The position numbers were made by a program, and so were the translations under genes. Positions 18,353-26,931 of a stretch of DNA of 64,000 nucleotides are shown in pieces. Numbering within the stretch: position 1 is the stretch's first letter; every line of letters starts with the position of its first letter. Under the pieces are notes generated by a model. The model did no database searches. It was not told where the DNA came from and was given only the letters and a program-made list of their open reading frames with translations. Source of the DNA: Prauserella rugosa. GTDB lineage: Bacteria; Actinomycetota; Actinomycetes; Mycobacteriales; Pseudonocardiaceae. Location: NCBI RefSeq assembly GCF_000719975.1, contig NZ_JOIJ01000006.1, forward strand, positions 219,750 through 283,749, read 5' to 3'.

Positions 18353-19569
18353 GTGGCGTGCACCGAACCAGTAACAAGGCGCTTCGCGTCGCGGTCGTCG
18401 GCCTCGGTGCAGTGGGTTCGCAGGTACTGTGGCAACTCAGCCGTCGATCCGATGTGGACGTACATGGGTTTGAGTCCTCCTACGCCGGGCACCCGGAAGC
18501 GGGAGCAGGGGGCGAGTCTCGTCTGTACCGCAACTTCGAAATGGACGACCCCGCCTACGAGGCGGTGATCAATCGTGCCGACGCCCTGTGGCACGAACTC
18601 GAATCGACAACGGGGCGCCGGCTGCGGTACCCGACCGGCGTCCTTCTCGTCGGCGACCAGTCGAGCCCGCAATTGCAACGTGCTGTGCAGTCGGCCGACC
18701 GTTCCGACAAGCCGTCTCGTACTCTGACCCCTCAGCAACTGCGGTCCGAACACCGGCAGATCTCGGTCGCCGACACCGACGTCGGCCTCTGGGACCCGCA
18801 CGGCGGCGTCATCCGCCCGGAACTGACGGTCTCCACCACCGTCGATCTCGCCAGGCACCACGGCGCGGTCGTCCACGAGTTCAGTAGGGTCACGTCGATC
18901 GATGCCCACGACGGGGGTACCAGGCTCGAGACTGCGGAAGGAGCGCAGATCTTCGACCGCGTCGTCGTGGCCTGCGGCGGATGGACCACCAAGCTGCGGC
19001 CGGCACTACGTGACACGGTCGTCGTTCGCCGTCTCACATCCGCGTGGTTCCACGCTCAGGATGAGGAGTACCTGGGCGACATGGTGCCGTTCATGCGCAC
19101 CGCTCCGAGCTACTGCTACGGGATACCCGCCCCGGGGGGTAGCACCATCAAGCTGGGCCTGGGCTTCAACGACCACCTCCCGGTCGCTGACCCCGACACC
19201 GTCGCGCGGACGCCTCCACCGGAGGAAGCCGACCGTTTCGCCTGGATCGTCGACAAAGTACTGCCGGGCCTGCAATCACGGCCCGTCCGGATGAGCACGT
19301 ATCTCGAGAGCTACACCACGTCGATGCACGACTACATCGGTTTCGACCCGCACATGTCGGACGTCGTGATTCTCACCGGATTCTCCGGCCACGGATTCAA
19401 GGTGAGTCCGGCCATCGGCGAGATCGGCGCTCAACTGGCTGTCCACGGAACGAGTGATATCGACCTGCAGTTCCTCCGTGACGCGCCTGCAGTGTTCGAC
19501 ATCGTCGACCCCGTCGCAGGAGAGACGACCTACAACGACATCGTCTCGAGCCGACCGTCCCAGAAGTGA
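18349..19569 (+). CDS. FAD-dependent amine oxidoreductase, monomeric sarcosine oxidase-like
   Basis: A 406-residue DAO-family flavoprotein with an N-terminal VVGLGAVGSQVLWQL dinucleotide fold and the late GFSGHGFKVSPAIGEI motif. Enzymes of this kind oxidise N-methyl or secondary amino acids. In monomeric sarcosine oxidase the flavin is bound covalently to Cys in a C-x-Y-T-x-T-P-D segment; the matching stretch here reads ESYTTSMHD, so the cysteine is absent and the FAD is expected to be non-covalent. GTG at 18349 overlaps the demethylase stop. It probably takes the product of the demethylase or a related amine. Confidence 0.85.
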   Translation: MSGVHRTSNKALRVAVVGLGAVGSQVLWQLSRRSDVDVHGFESSYAGHPEAGAGGESRLYRNFEMDDPAYEAVINRADALWHELESTTGRRLRYPTGVLLVGDQSSPQLQRAVQSADRSDKPSRTLTPQQLRSEHRQISVADTDVGLWDPHGGVIRPELTVSTTVDLARHHGAVVHEFSRVTSIDAHDGGTRLETAEGAQIFDRVVVACGGWTTKLRPALRDTVVVRRLTSAWFHAQDEEYLGDMVPFMRTAPSYCYGIPAPGGSTIKLGLGFNDHLPVADPDTVARTPPPEEADRFAWIVDKVLPGLQSRPVRMSTYLESYTTSMHDYIGFDPHMSDVVILTGFSGHGFKVSPAIGEIGAQLAVHGTSDIDLQFLRDAPAVFDIVDPVAGETTYNDIVSSRPSQK

Positions 19570-19613
19570 CCGCTTTCGCACACCTCCGTCACCGAAGGTA
19601 AGGAGCAGCACAG

Positions 19614-20315
19614 ATGAAGAACACTCGACCCATCGCCACGTTCGACTGTTACCGGACGCTCATCGACTTCGACCTCAACCGCGCCACCCTTCCCATCGTC
19701 CGTGCGGAACTGGACGAGATCGGGATCGACCATGCGACCTTTCTGGATAACCTTCGCGTAATGAGATTCCACGCAGTCGCGCAGGGGCCTTATCGGCGCT
19801 ACCAGGATCTCGTTACTGAAACGCTGGAATGTTGCATGTTGATGCACGGTGCGCGGTATCGTCCCGAGTTCGGAGCTCGACTCCTCGACAAAGCACGTAA
19901 TTTTCCCGTCTTCCCCGAAGTGCCGGACGCTCTTGAGGAGTTGAAGGCGTCCGGCGTTCAGCTGGCGATCATCAGCAACTCCGACAACGACTTCATCCGA
20001 CACCACGTCCGGACCATCGGTGTCGAGTTCGACTACGTAGTGACCGCAGAGGATGCAGGCTGGTACAAACCGAGGAAGGGCGCCTTCGAACATCTCTGGT
20101 CGGTGATCGACCGGGATCCCTCCCTCATCACCCATGTGGCTCAAGGCTGGGACTACGACATCATACCGACCAAGCAGTACGGCATCCGCCGAGTCTGGGT
20201 GAATCGCTACGGATTTCCCGGTAGCTCCTTTTACCAACCATATTTCGAGGTCCCCAACCTGATCACCCTCCCCGACCTGTTCAACCAGCACGTGCTCCAG
20301 GGGGCCACTGCATAA
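19614..20315 (+). CDS. HAD superfamily hydrolase, type II haloacid dehalogenase-like
   Basis: A 233-residue haloacid dehalogenase-like hydrolase. Motif I reads FDCYRTLIDF: the second Asp of phosphatases is replaced by Tyr, as in L-2-haloacid dehalogenases. Motif II is the Ser in IISNS, motif III the Lys in YKPRKGAFE, and motif IV follows AQGWDYDIIPT. AAGGAG lies well before the ATG. It is the last gene of the demethylation cluster, 44 bases after the oxidase, so it may remove a toxic side product; this is inference. Confidence 0.84.
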   Translation: MKNTRPIATFDCYRTLIDFDLNRATLPIVRAELDEIGIDHATFLDNLRVMRFHAVAQGPYRRYQDLVTETLECCMLMHGARYRPEFGARLLDKARNFPVFPEVPDALEELKASGVQLAIISNSDNDFIRHHVRTIGVEFDYVVTAEDAGWYKPRKGAFEHLWSVIDRDPSLITHVAQGWDYDIIPTKQYGIRRVWVNRYGFPGSSFYQPYFEVPNLITLPDLFNQHVLQGATA

Positions 20316-20435
20316 CGTTTTGGAGCCCCCGCATCCAGGACGCCATCGTCGTGCGGCCGTGGCCACACGACGGAACCGGGTGGCTTGCGCATCCGTCCCA
20401 GCGGTTCGCACCAGCCTCCCGGAAGGACTCCCCCC

Positions 20436-20894
20436 ATGGCGATCGGACCCACACTCGCTCTGCTGGCACTGATCGCGGCGTGCGGCGGGGTTGCCGTCGT
20501 CGGGGTGCGGAAGGTGCGCGGGCACAGGCGGCTCCTGCGCACCGGTGTTCACGTGCGGTCGGTCATCGTCGGCGTGCGCCAGCTGACGGTGCCGGACACG
20601 ATCCGGTTCGCGCCCATCGTGCGTTACCAGCTGCACGGGCGGGTGTGGGACTCCGAGCCACGCGGTGGACAGCATGTGCTCAAGACCGGACGCATCGTCA
20701 ACACACATCGCAGCGGCGAGGCCTGCGTCGGCCAGCCGATGGACGTGTGGGTCGATCCGGAGAATCCGCACGTTTCGGCCGTCGGGGGCACCGACCGGCT
20801 AGGGGTGCTGCTCATCGTCGTCGGCACGGCGTTCGGCCTCCTGTTGCTCCTGATCGCCCTCATCGCCTTCGCCGCCACCGCCGCGCAGTCGTAG
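20436..20894 (+). CDS. DUF3592-like membrane protein
   Basis: A 152-residue protein with membrane helices at about 4-24 and 123-150 and an extracytoplasmic beta-rich segment between them (FAPIVRYQLHGRVW, GEACVGQPMDVWVDPENP). This layout and the P-x-V-x-Y and V-x-Y/V-x-P-x-N/D-P patterns match DUF3592 proteins of unknown function. ATG at 20436 is chosen because GGAAGGA lies 8 bases before it. It looks like a core gene, not part of the catabolic clusters. Confidence 0.72.
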   Translation: MAIGPTLALLALIAACGGVAVVGVRKVRGHRRLLRTGVHVRSVIVGVRQLTVPDTIRFAPIVRYQLHGRVWDSEPRGGQHVLKTGRIVNTHRSGEACVGQPMDVWVDPENPHVSAVGGTDRLGVLLIVVGTAFGLLLLLIALIAFAATAAQS

Positions 20895-20983
20895 GCGCCA
20901 GGGTCGTGAGAGTTGGGGGCGCGAGAGCGGCAGGCCACGACAACGCTGCCGCGGCCCGCCGCCCCTTCACCTCGACGGTCCGA

Positions 20984-21979
20984 TCACGCGCCGCTCTTCA
21001 GCGCGCTCCAGGTGTCGGGGCCGACGACACCGTCGGCGGCGAGACCCCGCGACTCCTGGTACTGCTTGACCGCCGACAACGTCGCCGAACCCAGTTTTCC
21101 GTCGATCCCCAGGTCGATGCGCAGCGTGGCGTTCAGGCCACGCTGGAGGTACTTGACCTCCTCGCCGCTCGAACCCTCCCGCAGCTTGTCTCCGGCCGCA
21201 GGTGCGGTGAGCAGCGCACCCCAGCTCTTCGGGCCGAGCACCGCGTCGACCTCGGCACCGACCTCCTCCTGGAACGCCTTGAGCGAGGCGACGGTCGCCT
21301 CCCCGAAGACCCCGTCGACCTCCGTGTCGTAGCCTGCCTGGGTGAGCAGGGTCTGGGCCAGCTCCACCTTCTCGCCGCGGTCACCCTCCCGCAGCTTCGG
21401 GAAGTCGTTCACCACGTCACCGCCACCGGGCAGGCCCGGGAAGCTGTAACCGATCGCCGATCCCTGGCTCACCGTGGAGTGGCAGGTGAAGTCGTCCAGC
21501 AGCGACCCGTCACGGATGACCGAGTCGTTGCGCTCGATCTGGAAGTGCAGGTGCGGACCGGTCGACGACCCGGTGTTGCCGACCGTGCCGATGACCTGCC
21601 CCTTCGTGACCGACTCCCCGGTCGACACAGCCTTCGAGTCGAGGTGCAGGTAGCGCGTCTCCCAGCCGCTCGCATGGTCGAGCACGATGCGGTTACCGGG
21701 ACTGTCGGCGTAGTCCGCCTGGCGGACGGTGCCGTCCGCCGACGCGACCACCGGCGTGCCCACGGACGCCGCGATGTCGAATCCGTCGTGGCTGTTACCG
21801 GACGTGCAGTAACCGTTGGGCGTGCCCGTCACCTTGCCGCTCGCCGGCACGATCATCGCGCCCTCCTCGGCGAGCGCACTCGGCGCACCGAGCGTCAGCG
21901 CCATCCCGGCGGCGAGGCCCACTGCGGCAACCCCGGACACGGCACGTCTCGCAGCGAATTCACGATTCCGCGCAATCAT
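20984..21979 (-). CDS. secreted M23 peptidase with two peptidoglycan-binding domains
   Basis: A 331-residue exported protein. The signal peptide ends at APSALA before residue 38. Next is an M23/LytM-type metallopeptidase domain with H64 and D68 (HDGFD) and the late GPHLHF motif, all zinc ligands. Two PG_binding_1 repeats follow (KLREGDRGEKVELAQTLL and KLREGSSGEEVKYLQRGL), each ending in a VxGVVGPxTWxAL-like helix. It likely cuts peptidoglycan cross-links outside the cell. ATG at 21979 follows a GGGGGT; the frame extends further but without a ribosome site. Confidence 0.9.
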   Translation of the reverse strand: MIARNREFAARRAVSGVAAVGLAAGMALTLGAPSALAEEGAMIVPASGKVTGTPNGYCTSGNSHDGFDIAASVGTPVVASADGTVRQADYADSPGNRIVLDHASGWETRYLHLDSKAVSTGESVTKGQVIGTVGNTGSSTGPHLHFQIERNDSVIRDGSLLDDFTCHSTVSQGSAIGYSFPGLPGGGDVVNDFPKLREGDRGEKVELAQTLLTQAGYDTEVDGVFGEATVASLKAFQEEVGAEVDAVLGPKSWGALLTAPAAGDKLREGSSGEEVKYLQRGLNATLRIDLGIDGKLGSATLSAVKQYQESRGLAADGVVGPDTWSALKSGA

Positions 21980-22325
21980 GGTTGTTACCCCCATGTTCGT
22001 AGTGATCACCTGTTGCGGCGATCGCCTGTCGCGATCACTCACGTGGCCATCGTTGCAACGCGGCCACCGCCTCGGCCATGGAAAACACCGAAAGTCCGAT
22101 CAGGACGGAACGAAGGTCGTAGATTCGGATTCTCTGCTGTGCCCACGGAACGAGGATCGACGGTGGCACGTCGAACCCGCGTGGACAGACACAAGAAGCT
22201 CGCACTGTGCGACGCTGATCCTCGTTCTCGCGCCCTTCGCGGTGTACATCGGCTCCGAGTCGTGACGGAGTCCGGCAGCAAGGGCTTGTGTACGCCGAAC
22301 GCATCGAGCCTGGAACGATAGACGC
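21980..22325. other. intergenic stretch with a possible degraded small membrane ORF
   Basis: This 346-base gap separates the divergent M23 and lipoprotein genes. Plus-strand GTG near 22162 begins a basic stretch (ARRTRVDRHKKLAL). The +1 frame just after it reads a hydrophobic tail (CATLILVLAPFAVYIGSES) ending in TGA near 22265. Joined by one frameshift they would make a normal small single-helix protein. No intact gene is seen; the rest presumably holds two promoters. Confidence 0.3.
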
Positions 22326-22754
22326 GTGTGGCGCAGGACCGCGATCCTCGGTGTCGCCGCGAGCGCGCTCACGGCATGCGGCGCCGCCGGGCGCCCCCGT
22401 GCCGACGTCCCCGCTGTGGAGGCCGCACTGCACGCGGCGGTCCGAGCCCGCCCCGGGTACGTCTCCGGCCGTGTCCGATACCAGGACGGCGTCGGGCCCG
22501 GGACCCGCATCAGCGGCAACATCACCCTCGCCGCCGACGATCACGGGCGGGCCATCGCCGAGTTCACCGACGTGTTGCGGGCAGTGCACGGCGCCTACCG
22601 GAACCAGGAGAACACCAGAACCGCGTCCGTCCGGTTGCGTGCCCATTGGGGTGGCGACACCCGAAACATGATCGATCCGGACGAGGTCGTTCGGCCTGCG
22701 GACGGCCTCACCGTCGACACCGACGACCTTGCACGGCACTTCGGACCGCCGTGA
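22326..22754 (+). CDS. putative lipoprotein of unknown function
   Basis: A 142-residue protein starting at GTG 22326. The first 18 residues form a short signal peptide with an LTAC lipobox (Cys18). The mature part has a regular alternating beta pattern (SGRVRYQDGVGPGTRISGNITLA) and no recognised domain. It may be surface-anchored. Its stop is close to the next gene on the same strand, but co-function is not evident. Confidence 0.6.
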   Translation: MWRRTAILGVAASALTACGAAGRPRADVPAVEAALHAAVRARPGYVSGRVRYQDGVGPGTRISGNITLAADDHGRAIAEFTDVLRAVHGAYRNQENTRTASVRLRAHWGGDTRNMIDPDEVVRPADGLTVDTDDLARHFGPP

Positions 22755-22798
22755 GCCGGATGGGAACCACCTGCGATCGACACCCGTCACAGCTGCCG

Positions 22799-23140
22799 AT
22801 GGGACTGTTCAAGAAGCTCTTCAGCAGCCGTGTGACCACCGGGCCCGCGACCGCCGGCGACGGCGCACCGTGGACCGCGCTCTCCGACGGCCACCTCGTC
22901 ATCCAGGCCAGGGAGTGCTTTCCGATCACCGGCCGCGGCGTGATCATGACCGGCGAGGCACTCGTGCCCATCGCGGTCGACCAGTGGTGTGCCGTCACCG
23001 GCGGCGGCGACTCCCGGCAGATGCGGATCAGCACCATCACCCTGGAGGGTGATGACCGCCCACTCCCCTCGGCAGCACCGGGGATGAGCGTGACCGTGAT
23101 GTTCAGTCTGCCGCCGAAGGGCGGCGGTTCCTGGACGTGA
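22799..23140 (+). CDS. small protein resembling EF-Tu domain 2
   Basis: A 113-residue protein. After a basic amphipathic start (GLFKKLFSSR), residues 35-110 follow the beta-barrel pattern of translation-factor domain 2: FPITGRGVIMTGEAL resembles FTITGRGTVVTGRVE of EF-Tu, then a D-x-W pattern and an L-x-x-A-x-P-G-x-x-V turn. There is no GTPase domain, so this is a free-standing barrel of unknown role. ATG at 22760 is an alternative start; neither has a clear ribosome site. Confidence 0.6.
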   Translation: MGLFKKLFSSRVTTGPATAGDGAPWTALSDGHLVIQARECFPITGRGVIMTGEALVPIAVDQWCAVTGGGDSRQMRISTITLEGDDRPLPSAAPGMSVTVMFSLPPKGGGSWT

Positions 23141-23227
23141 CCGGCCCTTATCGAGCAGGACGAACCGTCGGATCCAGCTCGTCGAGGTGTTCACCGGCCG
23201 GGAGTCCTTATCGACGCCGGTGTCCCG

Positions 23228-25681
23228 TCACACGCGGACGGTCGTCGTATCCGCGATGTCGAGGACGCTGGAACCGACATGGATGTCGTAGTCGCCCGCC
23301 TCGACCTGCCAACCGCCCTGCCAGTAATCGAGGTCGCGGCGGCGGATCGAGACACGTGCCGTCACCGTGGCACCGGCGTCGGCCCGCACCACTGCGTGTC
23401 CGACGAGCCAACGGGCCGGTCGATCCACCACGGACTCGGCGCGCGAGGCATACACCTGCACCACGTGTTTTCCGCGACGTGCGCCGGTGTTGCGGACGGC
23501 ACACTCCACGATCGCGGTCCCGTGGGCGTCGAAGTCCGAAACGGACACATCCGCGATGGACCATGTCGTGTAGCCGAGTCCGTAACCGAACTCGTAGGCC
23601 GGTTCGACATCCGCGCGGAGCCAGGCTCGATATCCGATGTGGACACCCTCGTCGTAGGCGAGCACACCGTCCCGCGGAGTCACCCCGAGCACCGGGACGT
23701 CCTCCGTCCGAGCGGGCCACGTCGTCGGGAGTCGCCCGCCGGGTTCGGCCTTGCCGGTCAGGATGTCGCCGACGGCCGCGCCGTACTCCTGCCCGCCGAA
23801 GTAGGTGAGCAGGACCGCGGCCGCATCGTTCCGCCAGGGCAGGAGCACAGGCGATCCGGAGTTGACGACGACGATCGTGTTCGGGTTCGCCGCCGTCACC
23901 GCGCGCACCAGGTCGTCCTGCCGGCCCGGTAGCGACAGGTCGGTGCGGTCGTACCCCTCGGATTCGACCCGTGAGTTGGTACCGACGACCACGACCGCCA
24001 CCTCGGCCGAGGCCGCCGCCCTGGCGGCGTCGGCCAGCAACGCTTCGGCGTCCGTCCGCGCCGGTTCGGTTCCGACCGTGATACTCAAGGCGTTGCCGAG
24101 CCCTTCCTGCGCCGGCAACGGCTCGAGCTCGACGCGCAAGCGCACGGTCTCGCCTGCCCGCAGTTCCAACGGAACCGTCGTCGAGGCCGGAGAGAGGAAG
24201 GCGGCACCCAGATCCTCTCCGACCGGGTGCACGGTCTCCTCGGCCCGCAGCTCACCGTCGACCCGGATGCGCCCCTTGCCCACCGACGCGAACCCGAATC
24301 GGACAGAAGCGGATTCGCCCGGCGTGTAGTCGGTCTCGAACACCAGAGATGCCGTCTCGCTGATCGGTGCGTCACCGCCGAAGTACACGAGACCGCTTGC
24401 GAACCGATCCTCCGAGTACAGGAGCTCGCCGCGCGCGTCCCACATCTCCACCCGCGCCCCGGGGCCGCCGGTCGCCGGGTTGCGCATGGCCTCGCGATCG
24501 AGCTCCGCGAGTCCCTCCTGCACGATGGCGCCGAGGGTATAGGTCACGTCCGCATGCGGGAAGGCGGCGCGAATGCCCTCCAACGGAGAGACGACGTGTT
24601 CGGGCAGCACGGTCGCACTGCCACCACCCTGGGTGCGCGCGTTCTCGGCGTTGTGCCCGATGACCGCAACGCTGCGCGGCGAGCCCAGCGGCAGCAGACC
24701 GTTGTTCTCGACGAGAACGGTTCCCTCCACCGCTGCCTCGCGGGCGAACGCCACGCCGTCCTCGCGGTGCGGCGGCTCAGACACGGCAGGTTCGAAACCG
24801 TCCAGCGCACCCACTCGTGCCGCGAGACGCAGGATGCGCTCGACCTTCCGGTCAACGGCCGCCTCGGCGACCTCGCCGCGGCGCACCGCATCCACCAATC
24901 GCTCGTCCCACGGCCCGGACGGCCCCGGCATCACAAGGTCCTGCGGGTACTTCGCGCTCTCGATGCTGCGCACCGCCGTCCAGTCGCTGACGACGACACC
25001 ATCGAACCCCCATTCGCTGTTCAGCGGCATCTCCAACAACGGGTTCTCGGTGGCCGTAGCACCGTTGATCGAGTTGTAGGCACTCATGACCAACCACGCG
25101 CGAGCGTCCACAACGGCATCCTCGAACGCGCGCAGGTACAACTCGCGAAGCGGACGCTCGTCCACCCGAACGTCCGCGGTGAACCGATCCGTCTCGAAGT
25201 CGTTCGCCACGTAGTGCTTCGGCGTCGCGCCGATCCCGTTGTCCTGGACCCCACGCACGTAGGACGCGGCGAGAACCGCGGTGAGGACGGGGTCCTCGCT
25301 GAAGGCCTCGAAGTGCCTACCACCCAACGGGGACCGATGCAGATTGATCGTCGGGCCCAGCACGACGTCGACACCTTTGCGCCGGGCCTCCGCCGCAGCC
25401 ACGGCGCCGTATCGCCAGGCGATCGCCGGATCCCACGACGAGGACAGCGCGGTCGCCGACGGCAGATTGAGCGACGGCGAGCGTTCGTCCCAGACCTCGC
25501 CGCGCACGCCGCTCGGCCCGTCCGAAAGCACCATGCGACGCAAGCCGATCTTCTCGAGCGGCCACGTGGTCCAGAAGTCCCTGCCGGTGAGCAGCTGGAC
25601 CTTCTCTTCCAGACTCAGTCGCGCGAGTACACCGTCGAAACAACGTTCGCGGGTGACAGCATCATCGATGTCGTCGGCCAT
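23228..25681 (-). CDS. glycoside hydrolase family 3 beta-glucosidase
   Basis: An 817-residue GH3 enzyme without a signal peptide, so probably cytoplasmic. The order is an N-terminal barrel (about 20-270) with KHYVANDFETDRF and the nucleophile Asp in GFDGVVVSDWTAV, an alpha/beta domain interrupted by a PA14 insert (about 390-540, near MWDARGELLYSEDRF), and a C-terminal fibronectin III-like domain (GKHVVQVYASR). It releases glucose from beta-glucosides. ATG at 25681 has GGGAGGA 8 bases upstream and gives the expected length. It is not linked to the aromatic genes. Confidence 0.92.
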   Translation of the reverse strand: MADDIDDAVTRERCFDGVLARLSLEEKVQLLTGRDFWTTWPLEKIGLRRMVLSDGPSGVRGEVWDERSPSLNLPSATALSSSWDPAIAWRYGAVAAAEARRKGVDVVLGPTINLHRSPLGGRHFEAFSEDPVLTAVLAASYVRGVQDNGIGATPKHYVANDFETDRFTADVRVDERPLRELYLRAFEDAVVDARAWLVMSAYNSINGATATENPLLEMPLNSEWGFDGVVVSDWTAVRSIESAKYPQDLVMPGPSGPWDERLVDAVRRGEVAEAAVDRKVERILRLAARVGALDGFEPAVSEPPHREDGVAFAREAAVEGTVLVENNGLLPLGSPRSVAVIGHNAENARTQGGGSATVLPEHVVSPLEGIRAAFPHADVTYTLGAIVQEGLAELDREAMRNPATGGPGARVEMWDARGELLYSEDRFASGLVYFGGDAPISETASLVFETDYTPGESASVRFGFASVGKGRIRVDGELRAEETVHPVGEDLGAAFLSPASTTVPLELRAGETVRLRVELEPLPAQEGLGNALSITVGTEPARTDAEALLADAARAAASAEVAVVVVGTNSRVESEGYDRTDLSLPGRQDDLVRAVTAANPNTIVVVNSGSPVLLPWRNDAAAVLLTYFGGQEYGAAVGDILTGKAEPGGRLPTTWPARTEDVPVLGVTPRDGVLAYDEGVHIGYRAWLRADVEPAYEFGYGLGYTTWSIADVSVSDFDAHGTAIVECAVRNTGARRGKHVVQVYASRAESVVDRPARWLVGHAVVRADAGATVTARVSIRRRDLDYWQGGWQVEAGDYDIHVGSSVLDIADTTTVRV

Positions 25682-25894
25682 CGCCGCATCCTCCCGTTGG
25701 TCGTGCCCGTCCGCCCGGCAATGGTGACGGCGTCTGCCCACCGCAACCCTCATACCCCCGGCCCCGGCTGGCGGCTCGGCCCGCCGCGATGCGGACGGGT
25801 TGCGCTCCGACGTGGGCGCCGGCTCGGCTTCCGGCTAGCGTATGTTCCGCACCGCGCTTTCAACGATGAAGCCGACCGAGCACCTGAGGTTCAC

Positions 25895-26839
25895 ATGCCG
25901 ACCTACACGCTGCGCCAGCTCGAGTACCTTGTCGCTGTCGCGGATGCGGGGTCGATATCGGCGGCCGCGGGCGCACTGCACGTCACGCCGACGGCCGTCG
26001 CCTCGGCCATCACCGAGCTCGAACGCACGCTGCACACGCAGTTGATGGTCCGGCGCAAGGCGCACGGGGTCGTCCTCACCCCCACCGGCACGTTCCTCTA
26101 CAACCGCGCCACCACGCTGCTCCGCGACGCCGAGGAACTCCAGCTCGCCACGGCGAGCGGTGGCGCCGAACTGGTCGGACCTCTGGTGCTGGGCTGCTAC
26201 GCCACGCTGGCCCCCACCATCGTTCCCACGCTGATGCGTTGGGTCGCAGAGCAACACCCTTCCGTCGACCTCACCGTCGTCACCGGCAGTCAGGCCGAGT
26301 TGCCACACCGGCTGCTCACCGGCTCGCTCGACCTGGCGGTCGGTTACGACATGGCCCTGCCGAGCGGGCTCGACTCGGTCGTGCTCTACGAAGCGCCGCC
26401 GTACGTGCTCTTGCCGGAGGATCATCCCGCTGCCTCGGCCGCGTCGGTCAGCCTGGCCGATCTCGCGGCAGAGCCGATGATCCTGCTCAACTTCCCTCCC
26501 GCCCAGGAGCACACGCTGATGCTCTACGCGGACGCGGGCGTCACGCCGAACATCGTGCAGCGGACCACGGACTTCGAGCTCACCCGCTCGCTGGTGGCAC
26601 ACGGCTTCGGATACACGATCCTCATCCAGCGACCCGTCTCCCCCACGACCTACGACGGCATGCCCGTGGTCGTGCGCGACATCAGCCCCTCCGTCCGGCC
26701 CGCCGTCGTCCGCATGATGTGGCCCCACGACGTGCGGTTGACCGACCGAGCCAGAGCCCTCGTGGACTTCGCCGAGGCGCACGGTGACCTGCTCGACCCA
26801 CGCACTCACCAGAGCGGACCGCGCGTGAACCAAACCTGA
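25895..26839 (+). CDS. LysR family transcriptional regulator
   Basis: A 314-residue LysR protein with an N-terminal winged helix (residues 1-60; TLRQLEYLVAVADAGSISAAA) and a two-lobed effector domain. The reading frame extends far upstream, but ATG at 25895 begins at the family N terminus with GAGG upstream. It lies 92 bases before the first P450 on the same strand, so it may activate the P450-ferredoxin genes; most LysR regulators are divergent, which makes this arrangement less certain. An imperfectly related palindrome lies just after its stop codon. Confidence 0.9.
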   Translation: MPTYTLRQLEYLVAVADAGSISAAAGALHVTPTAVASAITELERTLHTQLMVRRKAHGVVLTPTGTFLYNRATTLLRDAEELQLATASGGAELVGPLVLGCYATLAPTIVPTLMRWVAEQHPSVDLTVVTGSQAELPHRLLTGSLDLAVGYDMALPSGLDSVVLYEAPPYVLLPEDHPAASAASVSLADLAAEPMILLNFPPAQEHTLMLYADAGVTPNIVQRTTDFELTRSLVAHGFGYTILIQRPVSPTTYDGMPVVVRDISPSVRPAVVRMMWPHDVRLTDRARALVDFAEAHGDLLDPRTHQSGPRVNQT

Positions 26840-26863
26840 AGTTCGGTCCATGCCAATTTTTCG

Positions 26864-26875
26864 GAAGTTTACTTC
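26864..26875. promoter_or_regulatory. palindrome upstream of the first P450 gene
   Basis: GAAGT-TT-ACTTC, a perfect 5-bp inverted repeat around two bases, lies 57 bp before the P450 start codon in the only gap available for its promoter. It may bind the upstream LysR or the downstream AraC protein. The decayed P450 copy near 46910 keeps only the TTTACTT part. Confidence 0.35.
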
Positions 26876-26895
26876 GGGAGGCGGTCGAACTCACA

Positions 26896-26918
26896 CTTCT
26901 GACCAACGGAGTCAGAAG
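26896..26918 (+). promoter_or_regulatory. leader hairpin overlapping the P450 ribosome-binding site
   Basis: CTTCTGAC (26896-26903) pairs perfectly with GTCAGAAG (26911-26918) around a 7-base loop. The right arm contains the first bases of AGAAGGG, the only ribosome site before the ATG at 26932. It could mask ribosome binding; no partner sequence or ligand is evident. Confidence 0.4.
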
Positions 26919-26931
26919 GGACACGTCAACG

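Noticed and set aside
20351..22321. 656-codon plus-strand open frame across the DUF3592 and M23 region
   Set aside because: No domain and Arg-rich; the M23 peptidase on the other strand has a signal peptide, zinc ligands and repeats.
24227..25894. Upstream extension of the LysR frame opposite the GH3 gene
   Set aside because: The LysR N terminus begins at 25895 with a ribosome site; the 556 codons before it are shadow of the GH3 gene.
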